A stretch of DNA of 64,000 nucleotides. It comes from Acidimicrobiia bacterium (GTDB lineage Bacteria; Actinomycetota; Acidimicrobiia; Acidimicrobiales; Poriferisodalaceae). The stretch is taken from the NCBI GenBank assembly GCA_022820925.1, contig JAJEEO010000012.1, forward strand, positions 248,001-312,000, given 5' to 3'. This document shows positions 52,643 to 60,755 of the stretch, piece by piece. Within the stretch, counting starts at the first letter, position 1. Each line of letters starts with the position of its first letter. The position numbers and the translations under genes are program-made. Under the pieces are notes generated by a model, which was not told the DNA's origin, made no database searches, and saw only the letters and a program-made list of their open reading frames with translations.

Positions 52643-55287
52643 GCGCCATCGCACTGCTTGCGCAGGCCAACGGCGAAGACGCCGCAGAAGAGGACACCGG
52701 CCATTTCATCGACCGATTCGTCGACACCGTCACCGCACCCGAGGCGGGCGATCGTGTCGTCGACTGGGTCACCACCGGAATCGAGTGGGCATTCCTGGCC
52801 GCATTATTCATCGTCCCGCTGCTGATCCTGTCCGGCGGCGTCGTGGGGCGTCGTTACGGCCTCGCGGCGGGCGGCCTGGTCGGGATCGTCGTCATGTGGT
52901 GGTACCGGTTCAGACCCGAGCAGATCGTCGACTCGGGAACCCACCCCTACCTGATCGACGGCGAGCGAACGGAATGCCGGGACGCCCTCGTCGACGCCGA
53001 AGGCGAGATCTTGGAATGCTCGTCGGGCGTCGTCGCGCAAGCGCGGCAGAACACTGTGCTCGACAACTGGCAGATCCCGGTCGGCGACTGGGTGGAACAG
53101 ACCGTCTTCTGGGTCGACAACAACATGAAGGCCACGCTCGAGGTGATCGAGTGGCCGTTCCGGACGCTGCTCAACGTCATCGTCGACGAGTGGCTGCTGC
53201 AGATGTCCTGGCTGACGGTCTGCCTCGGCGTGTTCTTGCTGGGGTGGCTGATCCGCAACTTCCAAGTGGGCTTCCTGGCGTTCATCGGCCTGCTGATCTG
53301 CGGCGTGCTGGGAGAGGCCTACTGGCGTGAGACCGCACTGACGATCGGCTTCATCGGCGTCGCCGTGCTGCTCTGCGTGATCGTCGGGATACCCCTCGGC
53401 GTCTTGTGCGGCCGCGTCGACGGTGCGTGGAAAGTCGTCCGTCCCGTTCTCGACGCCATGCAGGTCGTGCACTCGTTCGTGTACATGCTGCCGTTCATCT
53501 TCTTCTTCGGCGTCGGGTTCGTCTCAGCGACCATGGTCACGATGACGTTCGCCCTGCCGCCGCTGATCCGGCTCACCAACCTCGGCATCCGTCAGGTTCC
53601 CGAGGACGTGGTCGAGGCGTCGCGCGCCTATGGCGCGCCCGAATGGCGCGTGCTCACTGACGTGCAGCTCCCGCTGGCGCGGCCGGCAATCATGACCGGC
53701 CTCAACCAGACGCTGCTGCTCGCCATATCGATGCTGGGCATCGCCGCGATCATGGGCGCCGGCGGCCTGGGCCGGCTGCTCTTCCAGGCAATCTCCAACC
53801 TCGACATCGCGCAAGCGGGTTCTGGCGGCTTGGCGTTCTTCCTGGTGGCGGTTGTGCTGGACCGGCTCAGCCAGCCCGAGGCCAGCGATTCGGGCAATCT
53901 CCTCAGCCGGATCACCAACGCTTGGCGAAACCGGCGCACCCCCGAGAGGCTGCTCATCGAAGCCGAGTCGGCTGATTCCGGATCACCGGATCCCGAACCG
54001 CCAGTGCCTGACGAGGCATTCGAGACCGTCAGCGGGCCGGAGCGCGGCGCCGTCATCGCGACCACCATCGGTGCAGCCGTGACGCTCGTGGCGTTGCTGC
54101 TGCCCTGGAACGTCAATGCCGGCCTCGTCTCAGCCTTCGCTCGCAGCACCGACGTCGACTTGCGGCTCGTGGAGTGCTCAGGCGAATGGTTCGAGGAGCA
54201 ATCGCTCGACCCGCTCGCTGAGGGCAGTACTGAGCTGGTGTGCGCCGGTGACGTCTCCTATATCTCCCAGAGCTACAACGGCGTGTCCGCATCCGGCGGG
54301 TCGTGGATCGGCATCTTCATCGGCGTCATGGCGGCGGTCGTATTGCTGGCAGGGCTCAACACCCTGTTCCGGCCGGGTCAAGGCTCGCGCTGGCTGTCCG
54401 CGCACGGTGCGGCGGTGTTCTCCATCGGAACACTCGTCGTAACGGTGGCGTATCTCTTCGCGCGACCACCCGACAACGTCGAGGAGCTCGCCATCTACAG
54501 CAAGGGAGCGGGCGTCTACCTCGCCGTCGTCGGCGCCCTCATCGCATCGATCGCGGCAGCCGTCTGGATCTGGCGCGCGCCCATGACGGCGCGTCGCCCG
54601 TTGCCCGCAAATGTCGGCTGGGGCCGGCTGCTGGGCGTTTCGTTCTGCATCGTGCTGCTGGTCATGGGCGGGTACGCAGGATGGAGCTTCGACACCCGCG
54701 CCGAATCCGTCATCGACGATGAACTCCAAGCCGAACTCGATCAGATCGCAGCAGAGGGCCAGGCAGCAGCGGATGCGGCTCGAGCCGCAGCGATCGGAGC
54801 AGACGAGGCCGAGGCCGCCGGCGATCTCGAGCGCGCACAGGAACTGCGACGAGAAGAGAACCAGGCGCTCGCGCTCGAGGGTGTCCGAGCAGCTGACATC
54901 GCTGCGAAGATCGCCGAGGCCAAGCGAACCGGTGACGTCATCCACGACGGATTCGAGTCTGAGGGCGCCGGATTGGGCATCTGGGCGCTGATCGCTGGGA
55001 TCGCTGCATTGGTGATGGTGGTGCCGGCGATCGGACTGACCGGCATCGACGAGTCGCGCCGCTATCGCTGGAGCGCGCTTGTAGGCGGCGCTGGCATCGG
55101 CATCTCGGTTCTCGCGCTCTCGTGGGTCTTGACCATCGTCCGTGTTGCCGATCAGAACTTCGTCTCAGGGGTCGGCTCGGTGTTCGTGCTGACGGCGGGC
55201 TTCACGATGTTCGCGACGTCACGAGGAACGCTCGCCGAGTTCGAGCGGAACAAGATCTACGGCGATATCCCTGCAAGCGCGCAGTAA
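52639..55287 (+). CDS. proW: ProW-type permease with a large C-terminal membrane extension
   Basis: 882 aa from the GTG at 52639. About 1-420 is a ProW-like permease: hydrophobic segments, then the binding-protein-dependent transport domain with EAA-loop EASRAYGAPEWRVL and a GAGGLG motif. Residues about 440-882 are extra: about eight more hydrophobic segments, an extracellular-type loop with two Cys (CSGEWF ... CAGDV), and a coiled-coil-like Ala/Glu-rich helix near 700-755. No known transporter domain was recognised in this part. The extension approximately doubles the protein and may sense osmotic state or join a partner (inference). Confidence 0.85.
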   Translation: MSAIALLAQANGEDAAEEDTGHFIDRFVDTVTAPEAGDRVVDWVTTGIEWAFLAALFIVPLLILSGGVVGRRYGLAAGGLVGIVVMWWYRFRPEQIVDSGTHPYLIDGERTECRDALVDAEGEILECSSGVVAQARQNTVLDNWQIPVGDWVEQTVFWVDNNMKATLEVIEWPFRTLLNVIVDEWLLQMSWLTVCLGVFLLGWLIRNFQVGFLAFIGLLICGVLGEAYWRETALTIGFIGVAVLLCVIVGIPLGVLCGRVDGAWKVVRPVLDAMQVVHSFVYMLPFIFFFGVGFVSATMVTMTFALPPLIRLTNLGIRQVPEDVVEASRAYGAPEWRVLTDVQLPLARPAIMTGLNQTLLLAISMLGIAAIMGAGGLGRLLFQAISNLDIAQAGSGGLAFFLVAVVLDRLSQPEASDSGNLLSRITNAWRNRRTPERLLIEAESADSGSPDPEPPVPDEAFETVSGPERGAVIATTIGAAVTLVALLLPWNVNAGLVSAFARSTDVDLRLVECSGEWFEEQSLDPLAEGSTELVCAGDVSYISQSYNGVSASGGSWIGIFIGVMAAVVLLAGLNTLFRPGQGSRWLSAHGAAVFSIGTLVVTVAYLFARPPDNVEELAIYSKGAGVYLAVVGALIASIAAAVWIWRAPMTARRPLPANVGWGRLLGVSFCIVLLVMGGYAGWSFDTRAESVIDDELQAELDQIAAEGQAAADAARAAAIGADEAEAAGDLERAQELRREENQALALEGVRAADIAAKIAEAKRTGDVIHDGFESEGAGLGIWALIAGIAALVMVVPAIGLTGIDESRRYRWSALVGGAGIGISVLALSWVLTIVRVADQNFVSGVGSVFVLTAGFTMFATSRGTLAEFERNKIYGDIPASAQ

Positions 55288-55370
55288 CCCAAGAACCGCT
55301 CAGCGATATGCGGTGGTTTCCGAACACGCATGCGCGGTCTAGGGTCTAGGACGAGCTATGGGCCCGACTA

Positions 55371-55386
55371 CGCTCCCGGCAGGGAG
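55371..55386. promoter_or_regulatory. Small hairpin upstream of the binding-protein gene
   Basis: GCTCCC-GGCA-GGGAGC is a 6-bp perfect stem with a 4-base loop. It lies in the 195-base gap between the permease and the lipoprotein gene. The gap also has a TCTAGG direct repeat (GGTCTAGGGTCTAGGA at 55336-55351). It may be a processing or attenuation site that lets the lipoprotein gene be expressed at a different level; no U-run follows. Confidence 0.35.
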
Positions 55387-55482
55387 CCCTCGTCGAGCCG
55401 GGCGATCGGCGCCACTCTTGCGTGGTCCCAACACGGTGCGCCGCGCGACGCAATCTGAGGCAGATCAGGGAGGATCTCCGCA

Positions 55483-56760
55483 ATGTTCACCAAACAAATG
55501 ACCAAGCTGCTGCTGTTGCTAGCAGCGTTCGCCTTGTTCGCCGCAGCGTGCGGCGACGACGGCGACGGCGATGGCGACGCCACCGCCACTCAAGAGACGT
55601 CGGCACCGGCTGCGGCCGATGAGGACATGGCCGACGAGGACATGGCCGCCGACGAGGACATGGCCGAAGAAGAGGACATGGCCGACGAGGACATGGCCGA
55701 AGAAGAGATGGCCGACGAGATGTCGATGACGCCCGGCGAAGGCGTCACCGTCACCATGGGCCGTGCCAACTGGAGCACCGGCTACTTCCAGGCAGAGCTG
55801 TACCGGCAGATGCTGGAAGAGCTGGGCTACACGGTCACCGATCCGGCTGAACTCGAGCTCGGTCCCAACAACGGCTACATCGCCATGGCCGAGGGACAGA
55901 TGGACTTCTGGGCCAACAGCTGGTATCCGGGCCACCTCGCCTGGCTGGCCGGTGAGCTGCCCGACGGCTCGCTCGTCGGCGACCACCTGTCGATCGTGGG
56001 CGAGGAGATGATCGCAGGCGGCCTGCAAGGCTTCCTGGTGACCAAGTCGTTCGCTGACGAGTACGGCGTCTACACCATGGACGACCTGAACAGCAATGCC
56101 GAGGCACTGGCGGCATTCGATGCCACCGACCCGGTGCCGGGCAACGGCATCGCCGACATCTTCGGCTGCCCCGAGTCGTGGACCTGCGACAACATCATCA
56201 CCAACCAGATCCTGTTCTCAGACTGGGACAACATCAACCAGACCATCGCCGGCTATGACGCCATGTTCGCCCAGGCCGTCGACTCTGCCAACGAAGGCAT
56301 CCCGATGGTGGCCTACACGTGGACGCCCTCGGCGTACATCACCCAGCTGCGGCCGGGCGACAACGTGTACTGGATGGGTGTTGACGAGATCCTCGACGAC
56401 TCCAACCCGTCTGGCACCGAGGGCGGCGAGGCCCACTCGCAGCGTGGTGCAGACGGCACTGGCGGCTACGCAGCAATCGGAGCGGACCAGTGCCCGTCAG
56501 CAGCCGACAATGCTGACGGCCTGTGCCCGATCGGCTGGATCGCTGCCGACATCCTGGTCACCGCCAACAATGACTTCCTGGCTGCCAACCCGGCCGCCGC
56601 GAAGCTGCTCGAGGTGGTGAAGCTGTCAGTGATCGAGGTGTCGCTGGCCAACGTCGAGCAGGGCGAGGGCGCCGCACCTGGCGACCTGGCCTCTGACTGG
56701 ATCGCGAACAACCGCGCCACAGTCGACGCCTGGCTCGACGCTGCTCGCGCAGCTGCGTAA
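55483..56760 (+). CDS. proX: Glycine betaine-type substrate-binding lipoprotein (ProX-like)
   Basis: 425 aa with a GGGAGGA ribosome binding site. The signal peptide ends in lipobox FAAAC with lipidated Cys23. Residues 24-80 are an acidic, Met-rich linker with DEDMADEDMA-type repeats. From 85 it is the type II binding fold of the OpuAC/ProX class; NWSTGYFQAELYRQMLEELGY and DFWANSWYPGHLAWLAGEL are recognisable, the latter holding aromatic residues typical of a quaternary-ammonium cage. It would deliver glycine betaine or a relative to the ProVW channel encoded just upstream. It ends in a strong hairpin terminator. Confidence 0.9.
   Translation: MFTKQMTKLLLLLAAFALFAAACGDDGDGDGDATATQETSAPAAADEDMADEDMAADEDMAEEEDMADEDMAEEEMADEMSMTPGEGVTVTMGRANWSTGYFQAELYRQMLEELGYTVTDPAELELGPNNGYIAMAEGQMDFWANSWYPGHLAWLAGELPDGSLVGDHLSIVGEEMIAGGLQGFLVTKSFADEYGVYTMDDLNSNAEALAAFDATDPVPGNGIADIFGCPESWTCDNIITNQILFSDWDNINQTIAGYDAMFAQAVDSANEGIPMVAYTWTPSAYITQLRPGDNVYWMGVDEILDDSNPSGTEGGEAHSQRGADGTGGYAAIGADQCPSAADNADGLCPIGWIAADILVTANNDFLAANPAAAKLLEVVKLSVIEVSLANVEQGEGAAPGDLASDWIANNRATVDAWLDAARAAA
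55618..55722 (+). repeat. Repetitive acidic Met-rich linker coding segment
   Basis: Codons 46-80 repeat GAGGACATGGCC-like words (GACGAGGACATGGCC and GAAGAAGAGGACATGGCC), encoding DEDMA and EEEDMA units. The composition and repeat type match the linker of the LivJ-like lipoprotein at 11290-11421, although the two binding domains are unrelated. Confidence 0.8.
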
Positions 56761-56817
56761 GCAGGTGCACATAGCCGCTGCCTGATCTGGCCGGCGGCAC
56801 AACAAGCACTCAGCAGG

Positions 56818-56843
56818 GGGTGCCGGGCTGCAGCCCGGCGCCC
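56818..56843. terminator. Terminator-like hairpin between convergent genes
   Basis: GGGTGCCGGGCTG and CAGCCCGGCGCCC form an almost perfect 13-bp stem with one G-T pair. It is flanked by further complementary CAGCAG/CTGCTG words. It sits between the lipoprotein stop (56760) and the convergent SDR stop (56863), and would end transcription from both sides. Confidence 0.75.
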
Positions 56844-56862
56844 TCTGCGCGTCTGCTGCTGT

Positions 56863-57690
56863 TCAGTCCTCCAGCTCAGGCAGGCGCGCCGGGGTGTTCG
56901 AGGCAGTCACGCGAGCCAGTCCGCCGTCCACCACCAGCGTCTCCCCGGTGACGTAACGGGATGCATCTGACGCGAAGAACAGCACCACGTCGGCGATGTC
57001 GTCGCCGAAGCCCCAGCGCTTGAGCGCGATCTGGCCGGCGAGGTCCTCGATCAGACCAGGCACGTTGTTGCGAGCGTCTTCCCAGATGGCCGTGGCGATG
57101 AGGCCAGGCGCGATCGAGTTCACACGGATTCCCTCAGGACCCCAATCTGCGGCCAGGGCTCGGGTCATCGCATCGACAGCGCCCTTCGTGCCGGCGTACG
57201 CCACGCGACCGAGCGGACCGTGCACACCCGCCACCGAGCTGATGTTGATGATCGAACCGCCGCCGCGCTCGATCATCGACGGGGCCAAGCCGACGCTCAG
57301 CATCACGAGCGAGCGCACGTTGATCGAGAACACCAGGTCAAAATCGGCCTCACTGAGCTGCGACGGAGTGCGGCGCATCGGGATGCCGGCGTTGTTGACC
57401 AGAACATCCACGCCGCCGACCTCGTTCAAGATGCGCTGAGCGAGGTCAGTTCCCGCACCTGCGGGCGCGAGGTCGGCCGTGAGCACGACGGGATCGTGCT
57501 GCAGCGCGGCAGCAACATTCTCAAGATCAGTGGTAGTCCGCCCGGTCAGCACCACCTGCGCGCCTGCAACATCCAGCGCGCGTGCACTCGCTTCGCCGAT
57601 GCCGCGGCTGGCTCCGGTGACGACTGCCACCTTTCCGTCAAGCCGGATGCTGGTGCCGTGGGAACTGTCTGTGGTGGCTGCGTTCGTCAT
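56863..57690 (-). CDS. Short-chain dehydrogenase/reductase
   Basis: 275 aa. The Rossmann motif TGASRGIG is near 25-32, then NNAG, ISSVAG with catalytic Ser, and YAGTK with catalytic Tyr and Lys. RYVTGETLVVDGG is the classical C-terminal motif. It is NAD(P)-dependent with an unknown substrate, of the FabG-like classical type. The start is the ATG at 57690 (MTNAAT), with a weak ribosome binding site. It lies downstream of the hydrolase at 57747 on the same strand. Confidence 0.92.
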   Translation of the reverse strand: MTNAATTDSSHGTSIRLDGKVAVVTGASRGIGEASARALDVAGAQVVLTGRTTTDLENVAAALQHDPVVLTADLAPAGAGTDLAQRILNEVGGVDVLVNNAGIPMRRTPSQLSEADFDLVFSINVRSLVMLSVGLAPSMIERGGGSIINISSVAGVHGPLGRVAYAGTKGAVDAMTRALAADWGPEGIRVNSIAPGLIATAIWEDARNNVPGLIEDLAGQIALKRWGFGDDIADVVLFFASDASRYVTGETLVVDGGLARVTASNTPARLPELED

Positions 57691-57746
57691 GCGCGCAAGC
57701 TAATGCGCGGCGTGGGCCCGAGAGGCGGCGGGACTCTCCGGCCTGC

Positions 57747-58469
57747 TCAGGGAGTGTGCTCGGCCAGGAATGCTGCGAACTGCTCCATTGCGGAGGTACG
57801 AGCGTCGCCCTCCATCCAGTCCTCGATCATCGTGGAGTTCGGCGCGACCTCATGGACGATCCTCGACGAGGATTCGGGGTGGTACAGGTCGTTGCCGAGC
57901 AGCACCAGCAACGGTGTCTGCACGGTGGCCACGAAGTCCCGGTCGACGTTGAACAGGAAATTGTCGCCGTCGTACATGTTCGAGCGGAACTGTGTCCAGG
58001 CGGCTTCGTCGGCTTCGGGATGGTCGTTACGGATCGCCTGCGCCCAGTCGTCGAACATGTCGTAGAACGCGTGACGGTTCTCGTCGAGCCCGATGGTCTG
58101 GAACAGCGTGGCGCTGACCACCCGCTCGGGAGCTGCCTGGATCAGTCCCATGATGTAGGGGCCGCCGATGCACATGCCGGCAAGGTGAAACCGTTCGCAG
58201 CCGAGGTGGTCCATGAGCGCGAGCTGGTCAGCGGTGTAGGTGGCCCAGCCGTCCTCGGCAGACACGGGAGCGCTCGAGCGACCGGCGTTGCGCTGGTCCA
58301 TCGCGATGACCCGGTACCGGTCGGACAGTTGCGTGATCGGATTCCACGGCATCTGGGGCCAGAAGGAAGCGGCGGATCGCATGCCTCCTGGTGCGATCAG
58401 CAGCAACGGGAATCCCGAGCCGTGGTCGTCGTAGTGAATGTCCGCTGTGCCATGCATGAAGTGCGCCAT
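57747..58469 (-). CDS. Alpha/beta-hydrolase with Cys in the nucleophile elbow
   Basis: 240 aa from the ATG at 58469 (MAHFMHG). The core reads LLLIAPGG, AMDQRNAGRSSAP and, at the nucleophile elbow, GMCIGG with Cys100 where Ser is usual. The fold and size match short alpha/beta-hydrolases. A Cys nucleophile is known in dienelactone hydrolases, but the context GxCxG here is in a different branch. Active-site Asp and His candidates are in GNDLYHPE. The gene is divergent from the hydrolase at 58565. Confidence 0.85.
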   Translation of the reverse strand: MAHFMHGTADIHYDDHGSGFPLLLIAPGGMRSAASFWPQMPWNPITQLSDRYRVIAMDQRNAGRSSAPVSAEDGWATYTADQLALMDHLGCERFHLAGMCIGGPYIMGLIQAAPERVVSATLFQTIGLDENRHAFYDMFDDWAQAIRNDHPEADEAAWTQFRSNMYDGDNFLFNVDRDFVATVQTPLLVLLGNDLYHPESSSRIVHEVAPNSTMIEDWMEGDARTSAMEQFAAFLAEHTP

Positions 58470-58564
58470 GACGCCAGTCTGCCCGCAGCGCGCCAGCGGG
58501 GCAGGCGAACCGCCGCGCTCCACAACACGACAACGCCGGGGCCGCCCACTATCGTGCCGCTGCG

Positions 58565-59413
58565 ATGATGCGGCTGACCACCTCCGACGGCGAGCACGCC
58601 GTGCTCCACGACCTGGGCGGGCACGGCACACCGTTGCTGCTGACGCACGGGAACGGTCTCAACGCAGGCATGTGGGCCACGGTCGTGCCTCATCTGCAGG
58701 ACAGCTTCCGGTGCTGGGGGCTGGACTTCCGGGGCCATGGCGCATCGCGCCCTCAGCATGACGGCATGTCGGTCGAGCGGTCACGGTTCACCGACGAGGT
58801 GCTGGCCGCGGTGAATGCCCTCGGCGGCGAGTCGATGCTGGCCGTCGGCCACTCGCTGGGAGCGGCAAGCCTGCTGCACGCCGAACTTCGCCAGCCCGGC
58901 ACCTACCGGGGGCTGTACCTGTACGAGCCGGTGCTGGTTCCCGAGGGCTTCCCGATGCCCGATTCCGATCATGAACTCGTCGTGGCTTCGAGGCGGCGGC
59001 GGATTCGCTTCGCGACCGTCGACGAGGCCTACGACCGCTTCATGTCCAAGCCGCCGTTCTCGCGTTGCGAGCCCGAAGCGGTCAGGGCCTACGTCGAGAT
59101 CGGCACGTATCCCTCAGGCGACGACGCAGTGCGACTGTCGTGCTCGGGTGACACCGAGGCACGCATCTACGAGTCAGGCATGCCGATGGACTTCTCCGGC
59201 TTCGGCGCTATCGCCTGCCCCACTGTGATCGCCCGCGGCGACGCCCCTGCGCAGTGGAACGAAATCCCGCCTCGCGTCGCACAGCCCATCGCGGAGGCGC
59301 TCGGCAACGGCCGTCTCGAGACGTTCGCCGAGCTCAGCCATTTCGGCCCGATGGAGAACGGCGAGATGGTCGCCAAGTCCATCCGCGCACATCTCGAGCC
59401 CCTCGCGGCGTAG
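58565..59413 (+). CDS. Alpha/beta-hydrolase
   Basis: 282 aa. LLLTHGNGLNAGMW has the oxyanion loop, LDFRGHGAS the strand 4 turn, GHSLGAAS the nucleophile Ser, and AELSHFGPMENGE the His region. It resembles the hydrolase at 45289 in both the order of motifs and the cap (RYAPRPPFG there, RFMSKPPFS here). An esterase or lipase-like activity is expected, with no known substrate. Two hairpins span its stop codon and the gap to the convergent amidohydrolase. Confidence 0.88.
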   Translation: MMRLTTSDGEHAVLHDLGGHGTPLLLTHGNGLNAGMWATVVPHLQDSFRCWGLDFRGHGASRPQHDGMSVERSRFTDEVLAAVNALGGESMLAVGHSLGAASLLHAELRQPGTYRGLYLYEPVLVPEGFPMPDSDHELVVASRRRRIRFATVDEAYDRFMSKPPFSRCEPEAVRAYVEIGTYPSGDDAVRLSCSGDTEARIYESGMPMDFSGFGAIACPTVIARGDAPAQWNEIPPRVAQPIAEALGNGRLETFAELSHFGPMENGEMVAKSIRAHLEPLAA

Positions 59414-59448
59414 CCGCGATCAATCAACGCAGCGCGGCGTAGCCGCGC
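59404..59448. terminator. Two tandem identical hairpins between convergent genes
   Basis: CGCGGC-GTA-GCCGCG (59404-59418) and GCGCGGC-GTA-GCCGCGC (59432-59448) are the same stem-loop repeated, separated by 13 bases. The first overlaps the stop codon of the upstream hydrolase. They probably form a bidirectional transcription end; no U-run follows. Confidence 0.55.
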
Positions 59449-59458
59449 GGGGCGTCGC

Positions 59459-60601
59459 TCAGGCAGCGGCAGGCAGATCGTCCGGATCGAGGTCGTAGAG
59501 CTCGAGGACGTTGCTCCAGACCATCTGTTCCTTCTCGTCGTCAGGAACGCCCGAGAGAATCTCGTCGAGGATCGGCCGCGAGTTCGGCCAGATCGAATCG
59601 TGATGGGGGTAGTCGTTGCCCCACAGCAGGTTGCTGACGCCGATCGAGTGCCGGGTCGCGACGCCCTCGACATCGTCCTCGAAGGTGACCCAGAAGTTCC
59701 GGTCGAAGTACTCCGACGGCTTCATCGTGAGCTCGTCGGACACTTCCCAGGGCGTGCGGTACGCCGCGTGGTCGAGTCGCTGCTTGAAGTGGCCGACCCA
59801 GCCAGTCTCGTACTCCGCGCAGACGAAGCGCAGATCCGAGAAGCGCTCGACGACCCCGCCGCAGATGAGGTCGATGATCGTGTTGGCGATGGTGGTGTGG
59901 GCCAGCGTGTAGCCCTTCAGGTGGCCGCCAGGCGTGCCCCAGTGCTCAGGCATGCCGCCCTCGAGGCTCGACCCGGTGAAGATGTGCATGGTCAGCGGCA
60001 CACCGAATTCCTGGGCGCGGGCCCAGAACGGGTCGAAGTCGGGATGGCAGTACGGCTTGGCGGGGTCGACGTGGGCGGGGATGGCGAAGCCGCGCACGCC
60101 GAGCTGGGCCGAGCGGTCGATCTCGGCAATCGCGCGCTCGACGTCGGGCAGCGGCAAGCAGCCGACACCGATGAGCCGGTTGCGATCGACCGAGCAGTAG
60201 TCGAGCACCCAGTCGTTGTGGTTGCGGAAGGCGGCGTCGCGCACCTCGTCGTCAGGAATGGCAAAGGTGAACATCGACAGGCTCGGGTACATGACCTCGC
60301 CGACGATGCCGTCCTGGGCCTGCTCGTCCAGCCGCGCGGCCGGGTCCATCACGCCGGGGTTGAATCCGTCATAGCCCCGCTCGATGCGGGCATGGGTGGC
60401 GGGATCGGACAGGCTGGCACCGGCAATGCCCAGCCGGCCCACCGGCACGGGGCGGATGCCGCCGGGCAGCACCAGCCAGGTACCCGGCTTGTCGTTGTAG
60501 TCCTTGCTAATGAACGGTGCCCGATCGCCGAACCTGTCGGTCAGTCCTGCATAGATCTCGGCTGCCTCGACGACGTGCGAGTCACACGAGTAGTACCGCA
60601 T
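59459..60601 (-). CDS. Amidohydrolase-family metal-dependent hydrolase
   Basis: 380 aa from the ATG at 60601, with GGGAGAG before it. It is of the amidohydrolase 2 (ACMSD-like TIM barrel) type: an N-terminal CDSHVVE in place of DxHxH, MHIFTG with a metal His, and WGNDYPHHDSIWP near the end, which carries the final Asp. Members include decarboxylases and hydrolases of aromatic or cyclic acids. The substrate is unknown. It is divergent from the quinone-oxidoreductase-like gene, 154 bases apart. Confidence 0.88.
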   Translation of the reverse strand: MRYYSCDSHVVEAAEIYAGLTDRFGDRAPFISKDYNDKPGTWLVLPGGIRPVPVGRLGIAGASLSDPATHARIERGYDGFNPGVMDPAARLDEQAQDGIVGEVMYPSLSMFTFAIPDDEVRDAAFRNHNDWVLDYCSVDRNRLIGVGCLPLPDVERAIAEIDRSAQLGVRGFAIPAHVDPAKPYCHPDFDPFWARAQEFGVPLTMHIFTGSSLEGGMPEHWGTPGGHLKGYTLAHTTIANTIIDLICGGVVERFSDLRFVCAEYETGWVGHFKQRLDHAAYRTPWEVSDELTMKPSEYFDRNFWVTFEDDVEGVATRHSIGVSNLLWGNDYPHHDSIWPNSRPILDEILSGVPDDEKEQMVWSNVLELYDLDPDDLPAAA

Positions 60602-60755
60602 CGCTCTCCCCTGCTTCTGTCTGAGCGTCAGTACGCCTGGTTGCCCAGCGCAAACGCACTGCGCGGCCCACAGTACCAGCGGCCTTCGCCCGGCTCCCGT
60701 GGGTGCACCGGTGCTGCTCGGGCGGCGACTGCGCGCGATGTGCCATCGTGACGCC

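Noticed and set aside
54741-54930. Separate small coiled-coil gene within the permease extension
   Set aside because: The Ala/Glu-rich helix is in frame with the permease, with no ribosome binding site or stop separating it.
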